Assembly: GCF_001053185.1 (NCBI RefSeq)
Contig: NZ_CSTD01000001.1
Location: 1-64,000 of the forward strand
DNA: 64,000 nt
DNA from: Mycobacterium bohemicum DSM 44277
GTDB taxonomy: Bacteria; Actinomycetota; Actinomycetes; Mycobacteriales; Mycobacteriaceae
Reading direction: 5' to 3'
The notes beneath the pieces were generated by a model. That model was not told the origin of the DNA and searched no databases. It saw only the letters and a list, made by a program, of their open reading frames with translations. Every line of letters begins with the position of its first letter. Position 1 is the stretch's first letter. Positions 35,493 to 45,197 of the stretch are shown here, piece after piece. The position numbers were made by a program, and so were the translations under genes.

Positions 35493-36638
35493 GTGGCACA
35501 CACCGATCGCCGCAACCTCGACTTCTTCTGCGCCGTCATCATCGTCGGGTTGCTGGCCGGGGTGGCCGGGCTGGCGACGACGACCGTGCTGCGCTTCGTC
35601 GAACACCTCACCTACCACTACACGTTCGGCACGCTGCTGGCCGGGATCAGCGGCAGCGGCCACATCCGCCGCGCCCTGGGACCGATGGTCGGCGGCGCCC
35701 TGGCGGGCTGCGGGTGGTGGTTGCTGCGCCGCCGCACCGACGTCCCCCCGCTCGCGCAGACCATCACCCGCCACGACCCCATCCCCCGGGCGACGTGGAG
35801 CATCGACGCGGTGCTCCAGGTGGTGCTGGTCGGCTCGGGCGCCTCGCTGGGCCGCGAAGGGGCGCCGCGCCAGTTCGCGGCGGCCCTGGCCGACAGCGGA
35901 ACCCAGTGGCTGCGGCGGCTGTCGGCGCGCGACCGGGAGATCCTGCTGGCGTGCGCGGCGCTGCTCAGCTCCAGTCTGGCCGTCGCGATCGGGGCGGCCG
36001 CCACGCACGATCACCCCATCCTGGACTGGCCCCGCTCGGAGTCGACGTACCTGGTGACCGCGCACGGGCTGGTGCTGGCGCCGGTGACCCTCGCGGTGGG
36101 ACTGGCGTTCAACCGGCTCATGGCGGCGGCGCGGCCGGCGCGCGCGATGCGGACCTGGGTGCTGATCCCCGCGCTGGCGGGCGCGGGGCTGGTGATGGGA
36201 ATCTGCTCGCACTGGTGGCCCGAGCTGCCCGGCAACGGGCGGAGCATCCTCACCGTCAGCCTGGCCAGCGGCCTGACGCTGTCGGCGGCGGCCTCGATCC
36301 TGGCCCTCAAACCGCTGCTGACGGCGTTGTTTCTGCGCGCCGGGGGCGCGGGCGGCATGCTCACCCCGTCGCTGGCCACCGGCGCGGCGGCCGGGTCGAC
36401 GCTGGTGCTCACGATCAACTGGCTGACCGGGACGCACCTGCACGGCCCAGCGGTTTCGCTGGCGGGCGCGGCGGGGGGCTTTGCCGTCACCCAGGGCTCA
36501 CCGATCTGGGCGGCGATCTTCGTCTGGGAGTTGGCCCACCCGCCGGCGTGGCTGTTCCTGGTTTTCCTGTTGACCGCATCCGGCGCGCACGGGTTGAACG
36601 TGATGCTGAAGGCGCGCGGCGGGACACACGCGGACTAG
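35493..36638 (+). CDS. ClC-family chloride channel/antiporter, apparently lacking helices G-H
   Basis: A 381-residue membrane protein with ClC signatures: VGSGASLGREGAPRQF (the glutamate-gate motif, GREG) and GGMLTPSLATGA (the GxFxP-type motif near residue 295). After DREILLACAA the sequence jumps to LLSSSLAVAIGAAATHD. ClC proteins normally have about 35 residues there (a GAGLxAVYxVPLxGxLFxxE block spanning helices G/H). The reading frame survives, but the protein would lack part of the pore. GTG 35493. It may be non-functional, or the gap may be an assembly deletion. Its stop shares a CTAG with convergent htdX. Confidence 0.8.
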   Translation: MAHTDRRNLDFFCAVIIVGLLAGVAGLATTTVLRFVEHLTYHYTFGTLLAGISGSGHIRRALGPMVGGALAGCGWWLLRRRTDVPPLAQTITRHDPIPRATWSIDAVLQVVLVGSGASLGREGAPRQFAAALADSGTQWLRRLSARDREILLACAALLSSSLAVAIGAAATHDHPILDWPRSESTYLVTAHGLVLAPVTLAVGLAFNRLMAAARPARAMRTWVLIPALAGAGLVMGICSHWWPELPGNGRSILTVSLASGLTLSAAASILALKPLLTALFLRAGGAGGMLTPSLATGAAAGSTLVLTINWLTGTHLHGPAVSLAGAAGGFAVTQGSPIWAAIFVWELAHPPAWLFLVFLLTASGAHGLNVMLKARGGTHAD

Positions 36639-37489
36639 AGGGCCCGGACCGTACCGGTCAGGTAGGGGTAACCCTTGGCGACGTTGCGCAACGAGATGTC
36701 CCATCCGCCGTCGGGGCCCTCGTTGCTCTCCTCGATGTAGAGGCCCGCGGTGGCGGGCAGCACCACCGGCTTGCCGAACCGCACCGAGTACCGCACCGCG
36801 CGGGGGAGCCGGGCTTCGATGTTGGCCAATACCGCTGCGGCGCTGTACATTCCGTGCGCGATCACCGTCGGGAACCCGAACAGCCTGGCGGCGATCGGGT
36901 TGGTGTGGATCGGGTTGCGGTCCCCGCCGACGACCGCGTAGCGCCGGATCTGCCCCGGTGTGATCCGCAGCACGGTGCTGGGCGGGGGCGGCTTCGGCTG
37001 CTTCTCCGGCGGCGGCTTGGGCTCGTCGGACAGGCTGGTGCGCTGCTGGTGCAGGAACGTCGTCACCTGATGCCACGCCGTGTCGTCACCGACGCTGACA
37101 TCGGTCACCAGGTCCACCAGCAGGCCCTTGCGGTGCTCGCGCAGGTTCTCCGCGTGCACGCGCACCCCGACCGTGTCGGTGACCGCGATCGGGCGGTACT
37201 GGGTGATGTGGTTCTCGGTGTGCACCGCACCCATTGCGGCGAACGGGAAGTCGAACCCGGTCACCAGCGACATCACCGCGGGGAACGTCAGCGCGAACGG
37301 GTAGGTCAGCGGCACGCAGTTGCCGTAGCGCAGGCCGGTCACCGCCGCGTAGTCCGCCACGTTCGCGCGATCGATGGGCAGGTCCTCGATGGTGACCGTC
37401 CGGGTGGGCAGCCGGCCGTCGCGCGGCACCAACGGCAGCGCGCCGGCCGCCGCGCGCAGCAGGTTCTTCAGGCCACTTGGCTGGTTCAT
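36635..37489 (-). CDS. htdX: 3-hydroxyacyl-thioester dehydratase HtdX
   Basis: A 284-residue double hot-dog hydratase of the MaoC/hydratase-2 type, orthologue of Rv0241c. It interconverts 3-hydroxyacyl and trans-2-enoyl thioesters. The catalytic motif is in the second half: GGDRNPIHTNPIAARLFGF followed by VIAHGMYS (Asp, His). The N-terminal half is a degenerate hot-dog domain, linked by a Pro/Lys-rich stretch (EPKPPPEKQPKPPPP). It is 16 bases downstream of fabG4 and certainly in the same operon, so the pair supplies consecutive reduction/dehydration steps, with fadA2 (divergent) supplying thiolysis. Confidence 0.92.
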   Translation of the reverse strand: MNQPSGLKNLLRAAAGALPLVPRDGRLPTRTVTIEDLPIDRANVADYAAVTGLRYGNCVPLTYPFALTFPAVMSLVTGFDFPFAAMGAVHTENHITQYRPIAVTDTVGVRVHAENLREHRKGLLVDLVTDVSVGDDTAWHQVTTFLHQQRTSLSDEPKPPPEKQPKPPPPSTVLRITPGQIRRYAVVGGDRNPIHTNPIAARLFGFPTVIAHGMYSAAAVLANIEARLPRAVRYSVRFGKPVVLPATAGLYIEESNEGPDGGWDISLRNVAKGYPYLTGTVRAL

Positions 37490-37505
37490 CGCATTCCCCC
37501 GCCGC

Positions 37506-38882
37506 TCACGCGCCCAGCATGGCCTGGCCGCACACCCGGATGACGTTGCCGGTCACCGCATTCGACGCCGGGCTGGCGAAGTAGGCGATGGTCTCGGCGA
37601 CGTCGACGGGCTGGCCACCCTGCAGCAGCGAATTGAGGCGGCGGCCGACCTCGCGGGTGGCCAGCGGGATGGCGGCCGTCATCTGCGTCTCGATGAAGCC
37701 CGGCGCCACGGCGTTGATCGTGATGCCCTTGTCGTAGAGTCCGGGCGCCAGGGCCTGGGTGAGCCCGATCATTCCGGCCTTGGTGGTGGCGTAGTTGGTT
37801 TGTCCGCGGTTGCCCGCGATGCCGGCCATCGACGACAGGCCGATCACCCGGCCGCCCTCGCCGATGCTGCCATTGCCCACCAGGCCTTCCGTAAGCCGTT
37901 GCGGCGCAAGGAGATTGACGGCCAGCACGGCGTCCCATCTGGCGTCGTCCATGTTGGCCAGCAGCTTGTCGCGGGTGATGCCGGCGTTGTTCACCAGGAC
38001 GTCGGCGTGCCCGCCGTAGTGGTCGCGCAGGTGCTCGGTGATCTTGTCGACGGCGTCGTCGGCGGTGACGTCGAGCCACAGCGCGGTGCCCCCGACCCGG
38101 CTGGCGGTCTCGGACAGCGCCTCGGCGGCCGACTCCACGTCGATCGCGACGACGCGGGCGCCGTCGCGGGCGAACACCTCGGCGATGGTCGCGCCGATTC
38201 CGCGCGCGGCGCCGGTTACGATGGCGACCTTGCCATCCAGCGGCCGCTCCCAGTCGGCCGGCGGGGTGGAGTCGGCCTCCCCGACGTAGAACACCTGGCC
38301 GTCGACGTAGGCGGACTTGGCCGACAGGATGAACCGCATCGTCGATTCCAGGCCCGTCGCGGCGGGCTTGGCGCCCGGCGACAGGTACACCAGTTGCACC
38401 GTGGCGCCGTTGCGCAGCTCCTTGCCCAGCGAGCGGGTGAAGCCCTCCAGCGCGCGCTGCGCGATCCGCTCGTCGGTGCTGCCGGCGGCGTCGGGGGTGG
38501 TGCCGACCACGGCCACCCGCGCGCAGTGGCCCAGGTTGCGCAGCACCGGCGTGAAGAACTCGTGCAGCCCCTTGAGCCCGGCCGGGGTCGTGATGCCGGT
38601 GGCGTCGAACACCAGCCCGCCGAACTGGTCGGCCCACCGGCCGCCCAGGTTGTTGCCGACCAGGTCGTAGTCGCGGGCCAGGGCCGCGCGCAGCGGCTCG
38701 ACCACCCGGCCGGGCTGGTCCTGCGGGCTGCCGATCAACAGCGACCCCGCCAGGGGCGGTTCTCCGGGCCGGTAGCGCCGGAGTGGTTCGGGCTGGGGGA
38801 GGCCGAGTTGCTTGGCCAGAAACGATCCGGGTCCGGAATTGACCACCTGCGAGAACAGGTCGGACGAGAGCCTGGGAGCCAC
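37506..38882 (-). CDS. fabG4: High-molecular-weight 3-ketoacyl reductase FabG4
   Basis: A 458-residue HMW FabG, twice the usual length. The N-terminal ~210 residues are a flavodoxin-like, catalytically silent domain. The C-terminal SDR domain has the cofactor motif TGAARGIG (near 225) and the Ser-Tyr-Lys site in [12 protein letters not shown] and NYATTKAG. M. tuberculosis FabG4 (Rv0242c) is NADH-dependent and acts on long-chain 3-ketoacyl-CoA. ATG 38882 is divergent from fadA2, with a shared palindromic operator at 38986-39001. First gene of the fabG4-htdX operon. Confidence 0.93.
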   Translation of the reverse strand: MAPRLSSDLFSQVVNSGPGSFLAKQLGLPQPEPLRRYRPGEPPLAGSLLIGSPQDQPGRVVEPLRAALARDYDLVGNNLGGRWADQFGGLVFDATGITTPAGLKGLHEFFTPVLRNLGHCARVAVVGTTPDAAGSTDERIAQRALEGFTRSLGKELRNGATVQLVYLSPGAKPAATGLESTMRFILSAKSAYVDGQVFYVGEADSTPPADWERPLDGKVAIVTGAARGIGATIAEVFARDGARVVAIDVESAAEALSETASRVGGTALWLDVTADDAVDKITEHLRDHYGGHADVLVNNAGITRDKLLANMDDARWDAVLAVNLLAPQRLTEGLVGNGSIGEGGRVIGLSSMAGIAGNRGQTNYATTKAGMIGLTQALAPGLYDKGITINAVAPGFIETQMTAAIPLATREVGRRLNSLLQGGQPVDVAETIAYFASPASNAVTGNVIRVCGQAMLGA

Positions 38883-38985
38883 TGAGCTGCCTTCCTTTGT
38901 CGTCTGGGTCGTGTGGGTCGTGTGGGTCTGCGGGGTCGTGGCGTGCCGCTACCGGCCCGCTACGGGCCACGGTATCGAGAACGAA

Positions 38986-39001
38986 CTTACTGCAGAGTAA
39001 G
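38986..39001. promoter_or_regulatory. Palindrome CTTACTGCAGAGTAAG in the fabG4/fadA2 divergent promoter
   Basis: Arms CTTACT and AGTAAG around GCAG give a perfect 16-base palindrome, 41 bases before fadA2 and 103 before fabG4. It contains TTAC-N6-GTAA, the same spacing as the palindrome before fadE5 (42623-42640). A common TetR-type repressor of this beta-oxidation/FAS-like gene set is inferred. Confidence 0.65.
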
Positions 39002-39042
39002 AACAGTGGGTAGTATGGCCTCAGTTGGCCGAGCCCAAACCG

Positions 39043-40380
39043 ATGACGGAGACAATAGTGGCCCCTGCGAATCCCGAGAAAAGCGCATCCAGACGACGCG
39101 TCGCCATCCTGGGTGGCAACCGCATCCCGTTCGCCCGGTCGGACGGCGCCTACGCCGAGGCGTCCAACCAGGACATGTTCACCGCCGCGCTCGGCGGCCT
39201 GGTGGACCGGTTCGGCCTGGCCGGTCAGCGGCTGGGCGTGGTGGCCGGCGGGGCGGTGCTCAAGCACAGCCGTGACTTCAACCTGATCCGGGAGTGCGTG
39301 CTGGGCTCGGAGCTGTCGTCCTACACGCCGGCGTTCGACCTGCAGCAGGCCTGCGGCACCGGGCTGCAGGCGGCGATCGCCGCCGCGGACGGCATCGCCG
39401 CCGGCCGCTACGAGGTGGCCATCGCGGGCGGGGTGGACACCACCTCCGACCCGCCGATCGGCCTGGGCGACAACCTGCGCCGCACCCTGCTGAAGCTGCG
39501 CCGGTCCAAGTCCAACCTGCAGCGGCTCAAGCTGGTCGGCAGCCTGCCCGCCACCATCGGGCTGGAGATCCCGGCCAACAGCGAGCCGCGCACCGGCCTG
39601 TCGATGGGGGAGCACGCCGCCATCACCGCCAAGGAGATGGGCATCAAGCGCGTCGACCAGGACGAGCTGGCCGTCGCCAGTCATCGCAACATGGCCGCCG
39701 CCTACGACCGCGGCTTCTTCGACGACCTCGTCACCCCGTTCCTGGGGCTCTACCGCGACGACAACCTGCGGCCCAACTCCAGCGTGGAGAAGCTCGCCAC
39801 GCTGCGGCCGGTGTTCGGCGCCAAGGCCGGTGACGCGACGATGACGGCGGGCAACTCCACGCCGCTGACCGACGGCGCCTCGGTCGCGCTGCTGGCCGGT
39901 GAGGACTGGGCGGCGGGGCGTTCGCTGAGCCCGCTGGCCTACCTGGTCGACGCGGAGACCGCCGCCGTCGACTACGTCAACGGGCGCGACGGCCTGCTGA
40001 TGGCGCCGACGTACGCGGTGCCCCGGCTGCTGGCGAGAAACGGGCTGAGCCTGCAGGATTTTGATTTCTACGAAATCCATGAGGCGTTCGCCTCGGTGGT
40101 GCTGGCGCACCTGCAGGCCTGGGAGTCCGAGGACTACTGCAAGGAGCGGCTGGGCCTGGACGCCGCCCTGGGGTCCATCGATCGGTCCAAGCTCAACGTC
40201 AACGGTTCCTCGCTGGCCGCCGGTCACCCGTTCGCGGCCACCGGCGGCCGCATCCTCGCCCAGCTGGCCAAGCAGCTGGCCGAGAAGAAGGCGCAGAGCA
40301 CGGGCGACCGGCCGGTTCGCGGCCTCATCTCGATCTGCGCCGCCGGTGGCCAGGGCGTCGCCGCCATCCTCGAGGCGTGA
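39043..40380 (+). CDS. fadA2: Acetyl-CoA acyltransferase (thiolase) FadA2
   Basis: A 445-residue thiolase. Nucleophile Cys is in DLQQACGTGLQAA, the His in YEIHEAFAS, and the second Cys in SICAAGGQG. It cleaves 3-ketoacyl-CoA or condenses acyl-CoAs. ATG 39043 (MTETIVAPANPEK) matches the M. tuberculosis FadA2 (Rv0243) start better than ORF starts further upstream. It is divergent from fabG4-htdX and convergent with fadE5. Together these give the dehydrogenase, hydratase, reductase and thiolase of one acyl-CoA cycle. Confidence 0.93.
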   Translation: MTETIVAPANPEKSASRRRVAILGGNRIPFARSDGAYAEASNQDMFTAALGGLVDRFGLAGQRLGVVAGGAVLKHSRDFNLIRECVLGSELSSYTPAFDLQQACGTGLQAAIAAADGIAAGRYEVAIAGGVDTTSDPPIGLGDNLRRTLLKLRRSKSNLQRLKLVGSLPATIGLEIPANSEPRTGLSMGEHAAITAKEMGIKRVDQDELAVASHRNMAAAYDRGFFDDLVTPFLGLYRDDNLRPNSSVEKLATLRPVFGAKAGDATMTAGNSTPLTDGASVALLAGEDWAAGRSLSPLAYLVDAETAAVDYVNGRDGLLMAPTYAVPRLLARNGLSLQDFDFYEIHEAFASVVLAHLQAWESEDYCKERLGLDAALGSIDRSKLNVNGSSLAAGHPFAATGGRILAQLAKQLAEKKAQSTGDRPVRGLISICAAGGQGVAAILEA

Positions 40381-40548
40381 CGGCGGGAACCGATGAACTA
40401 TTCGCGAACCGCGGGTTAGGCAACCGGTGTCGGCGGGTACCCGAACTGGCGGACGGCTCCGTGTTGTGTTCGACCCGACCCCGACGGCAATACGGGGCCT
40501 CCCTTAGACGACCGCCCGCACGAGGGGATCGGACGGGCGTGCGAAACG

Positions 40549-40587
40549 GACCGCCGCTGGAGTGAGGGGATCCAGCGGCGGTCTTTT
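40549..40587 (+). terminator. Intrinsic terminator after fadA2
   Basis: GACCGCCGCTGGA and TCCAGCGGCGGTC form a perfect 13-base-pair stem with a 9-base loop, followed directly by TTTT. This is a classical rho-independent terminator, 169 bases after the fadA2 stop. The 357-base gap to fadE5 otherwise holds the repeat at 40619-40680 and a second terminator. Confidence 0.85.
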
Positions 40588-40618
40588 CGTCGGTGGTCTT
40601 TTACCTGCCCCCGCCTTT

Positions 40619-40680
40619 CGTCAGACATAAACCACGCACACCGGCGTCGGCGTGTCGTGGGCGCACGTTATGTGTCGTGG
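40619..40680. repeat. Palindromic element with ACATAAACCACGCACAC
   Basis: ACATAAACCACGCACAC (40625-40641) faces GTTATGTGTCG (40668-40678) as an imperfect inverted repeat. The left motif recurs at 63873-63889 with one difference, also between two convergent genes. It looks like a dispersed intergenic palindrome of this lineage. Confidence 0.55.
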
Positions 40681-40690
40681 GGCCGCATGC

Positions 40691-40723
40691 AAATCCCCCC
40701 GTCCGGAACGAACGGGGGGATTT
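40691..40723. terminator. Bidirectional terminator hairpin after fadE5
   Basis: AAATCCCCCCGT and ACGGGGGGATTT are perfect 12-base arms with a 9-base loop, 15 bases beyond the fadE5 stop on its strand. The A-run and T-run at the two ends make it usable from either direction. Confidence 0.8.
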
Positions 40724-40737
40724 CGCGTGCTGGGGGC

Positions 40738-42573
40738 CTAGAAGGCGGCCTCGTCGAGCTCCATGATGTCGTTGTCCAGCGTCTCGATCACCTCGCGCGT
40801 TCCGGCCAGCAGCGGCAGGAAGCTCTTGGCGAAGAACGACGCCACCGCGATCTTGCCCTCGTAGAAGGACCGCTCCGCGCCGGTGGCGCCGGCGTCCAGC
40901 GCCTCTACCGCCACGGCGGCCTGACGCTGCAGCAACCAGCCGATGACCAGGTCACCGACGCTCATCAGGAAGCGCACCGAGCCCAGGCCGACCTTGTAGA
41001 GGCTGGACACGTCCTCCTGCGCCGCCATCAGGTAGCCGGTCATCGAGGCGGCCATCGCCTGCACGTCGGCCAGGGCCTTGGCGAGTAGCTCGCGCTCGGT
41101 TTTGAGCCGCCCGTTGCCGGACTCGCTGTCGACGAACTTCTGGATCTCACCGGACACGTGGGCCAGCGCCACACCCTTGTCGCGGACGATCTTGCGGAAG
41201 AAGAAGTCCTGCGCCTGGATGGCGGTGGTGCCTTCGTAGAGCGAGTCGATCTTGGAGTCCCGGATGTACTGCTCGATCGGGTAGTCCTGCAGGAAGCCGG
41301 ACCCACCGAACGTCTGCAGGCTCTCGGTCAGCTTGGCGTAGGCCTGCTCGGAGCCGACGCCCTTGACCACCGGCAGCATCAGGTCGTTGACCTTCACGGC
41401 CAGCTCGGCGTCCACCCCGTGCAGCTTCTCGGCCACCGCCGCGTCCTGGTAGGTCGCGGTGAACAGGTACAGCGCCCGCAGACCCTCGGCGTAGGCCTTC
41501 TGGGTCATCAGCGACCGGCGCACGTCGGGGTGGTGCGTGATGGCCACCCGCGGTGCGGTCTTGTCGGTCATCTGGGTCATGTCGGCGCCCTGCACCCGGG
41601 ACTTGGCGTACTCCAGGGCGTTCAGGTAGCCGGTCGACAGCGTGGCGATGGCCTTGGTGCCGACCATCATCCGGGCCATCTCGATGACGTCGAACATCTG
41701 CGCGATGCCGTTGTGCACCTCGCCGACGAGCCAGCCCTTGGCGGGCACGTCGTGCTGGCCGAACGAGAGCTCGCAGGTCGCCGAGACCTTCAGACCCATC
41801 TTGTGCTCGACGTTGGTGACGAACACGCCGTTGCGCTCGCCCGGCTCACCGGTCTCGGGGTCGAACAGGAACTTGGGCACGATGAACAGCGACAGCCCCT
41901 TGGTGCCGGGGCCGGCGCCCTCGGGGCGGGCCAGCACCAGGTGCACGATGTTCTCGAACAGGTCGTCGGAGTCGGCCGAGGTGATGAACCGCTTCACGCC
42001 CTCGATGTGCCAGGAGCCGTCCTCCTGCTGCGTGGCCTTGGTCCGCCCGGCGCCCACGTCCGAGCCGGCGTCCGGCTCGGTGAGCACCATGGTGGCGCCC
42101 CAGCCGCGCTCGGCGCACAGCATCGCCCACTTCTTCTGCTCCTCGGTGCCGAGGTGGTAGATGATGTTGGCGAATCCGGCGCCGCCGCCGTACATCCAGA
42201 CGGCCGGGTTGGCGCCCAGGATGTGTTCGTGCAGCGCCCACACCAGCGCCTTGGGCATCGGCATGCCGCCGAGAACCTCTTCGATGCCGATCTTGTCCCA
42301 GCCGGCCTCCTGGACGGCGCGCACCGACTTCTTGAACGACTCCGGAAGCGTCACCGAGTGAGTCTTCGGGTCGAACACCGGCGGGTTGCGGTCGCCTTCG
42401 ACGAACGACTCGGCGACGGGTCCCTCCGCGAGCCGGCTTACCTCATTGAGCATTTCCCGGGCGGTGTCGACGTCTAGGTCGCCGTACTCCCCCTGGCCTA
42501 AAGCTTGGTCAACGCCGAATACCTCGAATAGGTTGAAAACCTGGTCACGGACGTTGCTCTTGTAGTGGCCCAC
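40738..42573 (-). CDS. fadE5: Acyl-CoA dehydrogenase FadE5
   Basis: A 611-residue FAD-dependent acyl-CoA dehydrogenase, identical in length to Rv0244c. The FAD/substrate loop is [17 protein letters not shown], and the catalytic-Glu segment is [16 protein letters not shown]. The C-terminal ~130 residues are an extra helical extension found in long ACADs. Mycobacterial FadE5 accepts a broad range of chain lengths. GTG 42573 follows AGGAGG at six bases and gives [13 protein letters not shown]; an ATG at 42600 is less likely. The palindrome at 42623-42640 lies 50 bases upstream. Confidence 0.93.
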   Translation of the reverse strand: MGHYKSNVRDQVFNLFEVFGVDQALGQGEYGDLDVDTAREMLNEVSRLAEGPVAESFVEGDRNPPVFDPKTHSVTLPESFKKSVRAVQEAGWDKIGIEEVLGGMPMPKALVWALHEHILGANPAVWMYGGGAGFANIIYHLGTEEQKKWAMLCAERGWGATMVLTEPDAGSDVGAGRTKATQQEDGSWHIEGVKRFITSADSDDLFENIVHLVLARPEGAGPGTKGLSLFIVPKFLFDPETGEPGERNGVFVTNVEHKMGLKVSATCELSFGQHDVPAKGWLVGEVHNGIAQMFDVIEMARMMVGTKAIATLSTGYLNALEYAKSRVQGADMTQMTDKTAPRVAITHHPDVRRSLMTQKAYAEGLRALYLFTATYQDAAVAEKLHGVDAELAVKVNDLMLPVVKGVGSEQAYAKLTESLQTFGGSGFLQDYPIEQYIRDSKIDSLYEGTTAIQAQDFFFRKIVRDKGVALAHVSGEIQKFVDSESGNGRLKTERELLAKALADVQAMAASMTGYLMAAQEDVSSLYKVGLGSVRFLMSVGDLVIGWLLQRQAAVAVEALDAGATGAERSFYEGKIAVASFFAKSFLPLLAGTREVIETLDNDIMELDEAAF

Positions 42574-42622
42574 TACGTTCCTCCTCGTTGAGAATGCCAC
42601 TTGTGGTTGGGTACTAGGTCTA

Positions 42623-42640
42623 AGTTACCCACCAGTAACT
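42623..42640. promoter_or_regulatory. Palindrome AGTTAC-N6-GTAACT upstream of fadE5
   Basis: Perfect 6-base arms with a 6-base centre (CCACCA), placed 50 bases before the fadE5 start. It shares TTAC-N6-GTAA with the fadA2/fabG4 palindrome and very likely binds the same regulator (inferred). Confidence 0.65.
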
Positions 42641-42762
42641 CTGTAAAACTATCGCTGTCGGCAGTTCCGCGCAAGCGAGTGTGACCTAAATTTCACCGTC
42701 TAACTAACCAACCGGTTGGGAACCCCGGGACAACAGCCGTGACCAGCGGAGATCATTGAGGG

Positions 42763-43767
42763 ATGACAAAGGTGAGTAGCGTCACCGCGCTCCCGGTGGT
42801 GGACCTTCGGGCCGACGCCGGGCCGCTGCGCGACGGCCTGCGCCGGGCCGCCCACGAGGTGGGGTTCTTCTACCTGGCCGGCCACGGGGTGCCCCAGGTT
42901 CTCTGTAACCGGGTGCTCGACGCGGCCCGGCGGCTGTTCGCGCTGCCCCAGGCGGACAAGGACGCGGTCGCGATGGTGCGCAGCCCCCACTTCCGCGGTT
43001 ACACGCGGATGGGCGGGGAGCTCACCCGCGGCGAGGTGGACTGGCGCGAGCAGATCGACATCGGCCCGGAGCGTCCGGCGATCGGCGGGCCCGGCAAGCC
43101 CGACTACCTGTGGCTGCAGGGTCCCAACCAATGGCCGGCGGCGCTACCCGGACTGCCCGGCATCGTCGCCGAGTGGGACACCGCGCTGTCGTCGGTGGCG
43201 CGCCGCCTGCTCCGGCACTGGGCGGCCGCGCTGGGCGGCCCGCCCGAGATCTTCGACCCGGCCTTCGCCGAGACTCCCGCGACGCTGATCAAGATCATCC
43301 GTTATCCGGCCCGCGCGGCGAGCCCGCAGGGGGTCGGGCCGCACCGCGACGCGGGCGTGCTCACCCTGCTGATGGCGGAGCCGGGCACCCGGGGCCTGCA
43401 GGTGCGACGGCCCGGACGGGGCTGGATCGACGTACCGCCCATGGACGGCGCGTTCATCGTCAACATCGGCGAGCTGCTCGAGGCGGCGACCGGCGGCCAC
43501 CTCAGGGCCACCGAGCACCGGGTGGACCTGGGATCCTCGGCGCGCGAGCGGATTTCGGTGGCCTACTTCTTCAATCCGCGACTGGACGCGCGGATACCGG
43601 TCCTCGCGATGCCCGGGGAATCGGAGGCACCCGCCGTGGCCGCCGACCCGTCCGATCCGATCTTTCCGGTCTACGGCCTCAACGCGTGGAAGAGCAGGGT
43701 GCGGGCCCATCCCGATGTGGCCGCCGCACACGGTTATCGGCCGGTTGGCGGTGACGGCCGGGAGTAG
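42763..43767 (+). CDS. 2-oxoglutarate/Fe(II)-dependent oxygenase (isopenicillin-N-synthase-like)
   Basis: A 334-residue oxygenase. The N-terminal DIOX_N domain has GFFYLAGHGVP. The double-stranded beta-helix has the iron triad in VGPHRDAGVLTLL (HxD) and ATEHRV (second His), plus the 2-oxoglutarate-binding RxS in ARERISVAYFF. It would hydroxylate or desaturate a small molecule; the substrate is unknown. ATG 42763. It precedes a flavin reductase gene by 51 bases on the same strand. I do not recall it between fadE5 and Rv0245 in M. tuberculosis. Confidence 0.87.
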   Translation: MTKVSSVTALPVVDLRADAGPLRDGLRRAAHEVGFFYLAGHGVPQVLCNRVLDAARRLFALPQADKDAVAMVRSPHFRGYTRMGGELTRGEVDWREQIDIGPERPAIGGPGKPDYLWLQGPNQWPAALPGLPGIVAEWDTALSSVARRLLRHWAAALGGPPEIFDPAFAETPATLIKIIRYPARAASPQGVGPHRDAGVLTLLMAEPGTRGLQVRRPGRGWIDVPPMDGAFIVNIGELLEAATGGHLRATEHRVDLGSSARERISVAYFFNPRLDARIPVLAMPGESEAPAVAADPSDPIFPVYGLNAWKSRVRAHPDVAAAHGYRPVGGDGRE

Positions 43768-43776
43768 GTTAGGTAG

Positions 43777-44316
<540 letters not shown>

Positions 44317-44357
44317 ACGTCCCACCCTTCGACCGCCTGAGCCCGCCCGGCACCCGC

Positions 44358-44433
44358 CGAGCCTGCGCTCAGGGCGGGCAATCGCGCCATCGAGGCGCCG
44401 CCACCGCAGGCTCGACGCCGTGAGCGCAGGTTC
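44358..44433. repeat. Nested palindromic repeat between convergent Rv0245-like and sdhB genes
   Basis: GAGCCTGCGCTCAGGGCG (44359-44376) pairs with CGCCGTGAGCGCAGGTTC (44416-44433) in 16 of 18 positions. CGAGCCTGCG (44358-44367) also pairs perfectly with CGCAGGCTCG (44405-44414). Two competing hairpins can thus form between tail-to-tail genes, which may terminate both. Confidence 0.6.
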
Positions 44434-44450
44434 GCGACGCGCGAGGTCAA

Positions 44451-45197
44451 TCAGCGACGGAACAGCTTGTTCCCCAACCAGACCACCGGGTCGTACTTGC
44501 GGTCGGCGACCCGCTCTTTCATCGGGATCAGGGCGTTGTCGGTGATCTTGATGTTCTCCGGGCACACCTCGGTGCAGCATTTGGTGATGTTGCAGTAGCC
44601 CAGGCCGTGCAGCTCTTGCGCCTGGTTGCGGCGGTCCATGGTGTCCAGCGGGTGCATCTCGAGTTCGGCGATGCGCATCAGGAACCGCGGGCCGGCGAAC
44701 GCCTGCTTGTTCTCCTCGTGGTCGCGGATCACGTGGCAGACGTTCTGGCACATGAAGCACTCGATGCACTTGCGGAACTCCTGCGAGCGCTGGACGTCGA
44801 TCTGCGCCATCCGGTACTCGCCGGGCTGCAGTTCCTTGGGCGGCGCGAACGACGGGATCTCCCGGGCCTTCTCGTAGTTGAAGGAGACGTCGGTGACCAG
44901 GTCGCGGATCACCGGGAAGGCCCGCAGCGGCGTGACCGTCACGACCTCATCCTCGGCGAAGGTCGACATCCGGGTCATGCACATCAGCCGGGGGTAGCCG
45001 TTGATCTCCGCCGAGCAGGATCCGCACTTGCCGGCCTTGCAGTTCCACCGCACGGCCAGGTCGGGCGTCTGCGTCTGCTGCAGGCGATGGATGATGTCGA
45101 GCACCACCTCGCCCTCGTTGACCTCGACCGTGAAGTCCTGCAGCGCGCCGCCGGCGTCGTCGCCCCGCCACACGCGCATGGTCGCGTTGTAGGTCAT
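44451..45197 (-). CDS. Succinate dehydrogenase/fumarate reductase iron-sulfur subunit (Rv0247c, Sdh1 B)
   Basis: A 248-residue electron-transfer subunit, identical in length to Rv0247c. The 2Fe-2S motif CKAGKCGSCSAEINGYPRLMC lies near residues 55-75. CIECFMCQNVC and CNITKCCTEVCP bind the 4Fe-4S and 3Fe-4S clusters. It passes electrons from the flavoprotein to menaquinone at the membrane anchor. ATG 45197 overlaps the flavoprotein's TGA by one base (TGATG). Last gene of the operon Rv0250c-like, anchor, flavoprotein, iron-sulfur. Confidence 0.93.
   Translation of the reverse strand: MTYNATMRVWRGDDAGGALQDFTVEVNEGEVVLDIIHRLQQTQTPDLAVRWNCKAGKCGSCSAEINGYPRLMCMTRMSTFAEDEVVTVTPLRAFPVIRDLVTDVSFNYEKAREIPSFAPPKELQPGEYRMAQIDVQRSQEFRKCIECFMCQNVCHVIRDHEENKQAFAGPRFLMRIAELEMHPLDTMDRRNQAQELHGLGYCNITKCCTEVCPENIKITDNALIPMKERVADRKYDPVVWLGNKLFRR

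Noticed and set aside
37486..40227. A 913-residue minus-strand ORF across fadA2 and fabG4
   Set aside because: It is a shadow of fadA2 and of the other frame of fabG4; composition is Arg/Gly-biased with no domains.
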